Shown: piece after piece, positions 6,890-9,059 of the stretch
Numbering within the stretch: position 1 is the first letter of the stretch
How the letters are laid out: each line of letters starts with the position of its first letter
DNA from: Bacteroidota bacterium
Lineage (GTDB): Bacteria > Bacteroidota > Bacteroidia > Chitinophagales > Chitinophagaceae
Assembly (NCBI GenBank): GCA_947460795.1
Contig: CANHJA010000082.1
Location: 1-9,059, forward strand
Direction of reading: 5' to 3'
DNA length: 9,059 nucleotides
Program-made: the position numbers and the translations under genes
Notes under the pieces: model-generated
Seen by the model: the letters and a program-made list of their open reading frames with translations, nothing else
Database searches by the model: none
What the model was told of the DNA's origin: nothing

Positions 6890-7762
6890 TTATTCTTCAG
6901 GTACCTTAATAATATCTAATCGCTTCCAAACTCCATTCGTTTTCATTTGAAAATAATAAGTGCCTTTTACCAATTGCCCTCTATAGCCCCAACTGTATTT
7001 TACGGTTCCTTTTCTACTTTCTGTATCATCAGCAACGATGGTTTCCAATATTTTATTGGTGGTATCTGTTAAATAAAAACCAGTCGTTGTAGGTCTATCA
7101 ATGTGTTCGCTGTGAGAGCCATTCAATTCAATTGGATATCGAAGTACTCTTATTTTTTTATTTGGATTATAAGGACGCTTAGGAATTGCGATTCCTTTTT
7201 CTAATGCAATAAATTTTACCAATTCATTTTCAATCGTTGTATCAATGTCAGTATCAAAAATATTATCAATAGAATTATTGTCTGTAAAGCACCACATGGC
7301 TTGTTGTGCAGTATTGTCGTATGTTTTTAACCGCTGTAAAATAGAAGTCAGTTTTTCGATAGAACCATTGTGTTTGTATCCTAGTTTAAAAGTATCTGTT
7401 TCACTAGGGGATGCATTTTTTTTCTCTCCACAAAGTGCATTGATGGCTACCGTTTTTGTTTCATTGGCATTTAATTTTACAATATAATTTTCTGTAGAAA
7501 TTAAATCTTGCTTAAAATCATATTCATTGGTGAAATGGTAAGCATTTTCAATTTTCACTTCAAGTATAACATTGCTTGAGTTAGTTATTGTTATTTTTAA
7601 ACATTTGCCTGTATGGCTTGATTTTGTTGGATTTTTTGCTATGTTGTTGCCAGTAATTAACACTTTTAATTTGTTAGATTTTAAACCCTCACTCAATGTA
7701 GTTGGGGTAGCAAAACAATAAAAATTTGTAATTAAAATAACGGCTAAAAAGAAAAATTTCAT
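6890..7762 (-). CDS. Secreted protein of unknown function
   Basis: This 290-residue protein starts at ATG 7760-7762; a GTG two codons earlier is possible but would put extra residues before the signal peptide. The N-terminus M-K-F-F-F-L-A-V-I-L-I-T-N-F-Y-C-F-A is a signal peptide, with likely cleavage after Ala18. It lacks a proper lipobox, so a lipoprotein is unlikely. Residues about 25-115 look like a beta-sandwich (G-K-C-L-K-I-T-I-T-N-S-S, later L-N-A-N-E-T-K-T-V), then a helical patch with A-Q-Q-A-M-W-C-F-T-D-N near 152-162. The C-terminal 85 residues resemble a FlgD/FN3-like domain (L-V-K-G-T-Y-Y-F-Q-M). Mature cysteines are Cys54, Cys111 and Cys158. No CHU_C or type A T9SS tail is seen, so a periplasmic or outer-membrane-associated location is inferred. 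I do not recognise a named family. No strong promoter or terminator was found. Confidence 0.85.
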   Translation of the reverse strand: MKFFFLAVILITNFYCFATPTTLSEGLKSNKLKVLITGNNIAKNPTKSSHTGKCLKITITNSSNVILEVKIENAYHFTNEYDFKQDLISTENYIVKLNANETKTVAINALCGEKKNASPSETDTFKLGYKHNGSIEKLTSILQRLKTYDNTAQQAMWCFTDNNSIDNIFDTDIDTTIENELVKFIALEKGIAIPKRPYNPNKKIRVLRYPIELNGSHSEHIDRPTTTGFYLTDTTNKILETIVADDTESRKGTVKYSWGYRGQLVKGTYYFQMKTNGVWKRLDIIKVPEE

Positions 7763-7816
7763 AAACACTGTTTTAAATAAAACGTAATTTATGAAATTTT
7801 ATTGTAAAAATTAGTA

Positions 7817-7838
7817 AATATTGTATGCTGACAATATT
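7817..7838. repeat. 8-bp inverted repeat AATATTGT / ACAATATT
   Basis: AATATTGT (7817-7824) and ACAATATT (7831-7838) are separated by ATGCTG, between the stop of the deoxynucleoside kinase gene and the start of the secreted-protein gene. The AT-only arms make a weak hairpin without a T tract right after it. It may be a poor terminator or a protein-binding site. Confidence 0.4.
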
Positions 7839-7857
7839 ATCAAATATCTGTTATCAA

Positions 7858-8493
7858 TTAAAATAGACCATTCACTTCTGCATCCACCATTTGTATAATT
7901 TTAGCTAAATCTTCTTTATTTTCAGCAAAATTCATTTTATCGATGTCTATTACTAAAAGACGACCATCAGAATAATTATCGAGCCATGAATTGTAATATT
8001 CATTTAGTCTTTTTAAATAATCCAATCGAATATTTTCTTCATATTCACGCCCACGTTTTTGTATTTGACCTACCAATGTTGGAACGCTCGCCTTTAAGTA
8101 TATTAATAAATCAGGCGGATTTACCATGCCTTTTAATGTTTCAAAAAAGTTTTTATAATTTTCAAAATCGCGTTTTGTCATTAAACCCATTTCATGCAAA
8201 TTGGGAGCAAAAATATAAGCATCTTCATAAATTGTTCTGTCTTGAATAACTGTTTGATCACCTTTTGAAATATCAACAATTTGTTTCAATCGACTGTTTA
8301 AAAAATAGATCTGTAAATTGAAACTCCAACGATGCATATCATTGTAAAAATCATTTAAATACGGATTGTTTTCTACATCCTCAAAGTGTGGAGACCAGTT
8401 AAAATGTTTCGCCAAAATTTTTGTCAATGTAGTTTTGCCAGCACCAATATTACCTGCTATTGCAATGTGTTTTATTCGTTTCTTTTTTGCCAT
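7858..8493 (-). CDS. Deoxynucleoside kinase (dAK/dGK-like)
   Basis: This 211-residue cytosolic kinase belongs to the deoxyadenosine/deoxyguanosine kinase family, which phosphorylates salvaged deoxynucleosides to dNMPs using ATP. The P-loop G-N-I-G-A-G-K-T-T is at 14-22. The segment F-E-D-V-E-N-N-P-Y-L near 37-46 holds the acidic residues and aromatic pocket of the nucleoside site. V-I-Q-D-R-T-I-Y-E-D is at 82-91, the family DRS/DRT motif. The arginine-rich lid R-G-R-E-Y-E-E-N-I is at 148-156. Length matches short bacterial members. The start is ATG 8491-8493, preceded on the - strand by an A7 run acting as an A-rich leader. Which deoxynucleoside is preferred cannot be read from the sequence. 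It is separated from trpS by 123 bp and has its own candidate promoter, so the two are probably independent. Confidence 0.92.
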   Translation of the reverse strand: MAKKKRIKHIAIAGNIGAGKTTLTKILAKHFNWSPHFEDVENNPYLNDFYNDMHRWSFNLQIYFLNSRLKQIVDISKGDQTVIQDRTIYEDAYIFAPNLHEMGLMTKRDFENYKNFFETLKGMVNPPDLLIYLKASVPTLVGQIQKRGREYEENIRLDYLKRLNEYYNSWLDNYSDGRLLVIDIDKMNFAENKEDLAKIIQMVDAEVNGLF

Positions 8494-8543
8494 ATTTTTT
8501 TGAATATTTAATGATAAATGTTTAATGATTCATGCTTTTAAAT

Positions 8544-8570
8544 ACATCGAAAATCAAACATAAACATCGA
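8544..8570. repeat. Direct repeat ACATCGA flanking the kinase promoter
   Basis: ACATCGA occurs at 8544-8550 and 8564-8570, exactly 20 bp apart, on either side of the candidate -7 element at 8555-8562. A second direct repeat, TTTAATGAT, lies in the leader at 8507-8515 and 8521-8529, offset by 14 bp. In DNA this AT-rich the 9-mer could be chance; the ACATCGA pair is less expected. Confidence 0.4.
8555..8562 (-). promoter_or_regulatory. Candidate -7 promoter element of the deoxynucleoside kinase gene
   Basis: On the - strand TATGTTTG (complement of 8555-8562) matches TAnnTTTG exactly. It sits about 60 nt ahead of the kinase ATG. Only a partial TTTTAG is found at the -33 distance. The element is flanked by two copies of ACATCGA. 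Confidence 0.5.
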
Positions 8571-8616
8571 TTAAGAGTTTGCTAAAATAAATTGAAATCC
8601 TCGTATTCTCTATTGT

Positions 8617-9059
8617 TTAACAATAATAATTTATACCCATTTTTTTTCTAGCCTCATCCAATACCTTGCTGGCACTTTCTCTCGCTTTTTCTTTACCCAT
8701 TTTCATAATCGATTGGAGGCTCGAAATATCTTGTTGTAATTCTATTGTTTTCATTCTGATGGGTGAAATAAAATGCACCATGTCTTCAGCTAATTGTTTT
8801 TTTAAGTCGCCATAGCGAACTGTGCATGCATTGTAATCTGCTGTAAATTTTTCAACAACATCTTGAGAACTCACCAATTTCATTAAGTCGAAAATATTTT
8901 CAATATAATTGGGCATGACCATGTTTGGTTCTGTAGGACCTTGGTCTGTTTTGGCTTTCATTACTTTTTTACGAATCACTTCATCCGAATCAGAAAGATA
9001 AAGGGTTGCGTTTTCATTTTCACTTTTACTCATTTTGCCATTGCCATCCAAGCTTGGAA
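8617..9059 (-). CDS. trpS: Tryptophanyl-tRNA synthetase, C-terminal part (cut by window edge)
   Basis: The frame runs off the right edge, so the real start is outside; the TTG at 9049-9051 is internal. The visible 146 residues begin P-S-L-D-G-N-G-K-M-S-K-S, with the class I synthetase KMSKS loop encoded at 9022-9036. Downstream, V-I-R-K-K-V-M-K-A-K-T-D-Q-G-P, N-I-F-D-L-M-K-L, R-Y-G-D-L-K-K and F-I-S-P-I-R follow the TrpS pattern (TD-G, NIFDL, YGDLK, PIR). The Rossmann core and HIGH motif are missing because of the cut. The enzyme charges tRNA-Trp with tryptophan in the cytosol. TyrS is the main alternative, but the helical C-terminus with RYGDLKK and no S4 domain favours TrpS. No clear intrinsic terminator follows the stop. 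Confidence 0.93.
   Translation of the reverse strand, partial: PSLDGNGKMSKSENENATLYLSDSDEVIRKKVMKAKTDQGPTEPNMVMPNYIENIFDLMKLVSSQDVVEKFTADYNACTVRYGDLKKQLAEDMVHFISPIRMKTIELQQDISSLQSIMKMGKEKARESASKVLDEARKKMGINYYC

Noticed and set aside
7245..7487. Open frame of 80 codons on the + strand within the secreted-protein gene
   Set aside because: It is antisense to an intact signal-peptide protein, with no motif or promoter of its own.
7705..7762. Lipoprotein signal at the Cys in the secreted protein's leader
   Set aside because: The residues before Cys (Asn-Phe-Tyr) do not fit the lipobox [LVI][ASTVI][GAS]C; a signal peptidase I site after Phe-Ala fits better.
7986..8249. Open frame of 87 codons on the + strand within the deoxynucleoside kinase gene
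   Set aside because: It is antisense to conserved kinase residues, with no supporting signal.
8611..8625. Inverted repeat TATTGTT/AACAATA over the trpS stop codon as a terminator
   Set aside because: The arms leave a 1-nt gap, contain almost no GC and have no T tract after them on the - strand.

Overview
The window looks like chromosomal DNA of a low-GC member of the Bacteroidota, probably near the Chitinophagales/Sphingobacteriales (the phylum is well supported, the finer placement is a guess). Four things point there: a giant SprB-repeat protein ending in a type B type IX secretion (CHU_C) sorting domain, promoters of the Bacteroidota form TTTG-N18-TAnnTTTG, A-rich leaders without a clear Shine-Dalgarno, and an accA/DUF6913/dapA neighbourhood typical of this phylum. 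Only the adhesin and the tRNA are on the + strand; every other gene is on the - strand.

Layout. 1-2678 (+): the 3' part of a very large secreted, adhesin-like protein. Ten tandem repeats of 78-80 residues are visible, then the C-terminal sorting domain. It converges on the next operon, and an 18+18 bp perfect palindrome (2697-2732) probably terminates both. 2749-5158 (-): a compact operon transcribed accA, then a DUF6913 gene, then dapA. The accA-DUF6913 gap is 18 nt, and DUF6913 and dapA overlap by 20 nt. It couples carboxyltransferase alpha (malonyl-CoA supply for fatty acids) with the first committed step of lysine/diaminopimelate synthesis, with a protein of unknown role between them. 5232-5387 (+): a self-contained tRNA-Asp(GTC) unit with promoter, tRNA and intrinsic terminator. 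5388-5795: about 400 bp with no gene, AT-rich, holding one good hairpin. 5796-6815 (-): a YdjM/DUF457-type membrane-bound predicted metal-dependent hydrolase, preceded by a promoter with a 10-bp direct repeat around it. 6890-7762 (-): a secreted protein of unknown function with a signal peptide. 7858-8493 (-): a deoxynucleoside kinase (dAK/dGK-like) for purine deoxynucleoside salvage. 8617-9059 (-): the C-terminal part of tryptophanyl-tRNA synthetase, cut by the window edge just upstream of its KMSKS motif.

Most of this is core metabolism plus one surface adhesin. I see no CRISPR array, integrase, insertion sequence, toxin-antitoxin pair or recognisable defence system. The points most worth a second look are the regular variant SprB array, the DUF6913 protein embedded between accA and dapA, the uncharacterised secreted protein, and two short direct repeats placed over promoters.
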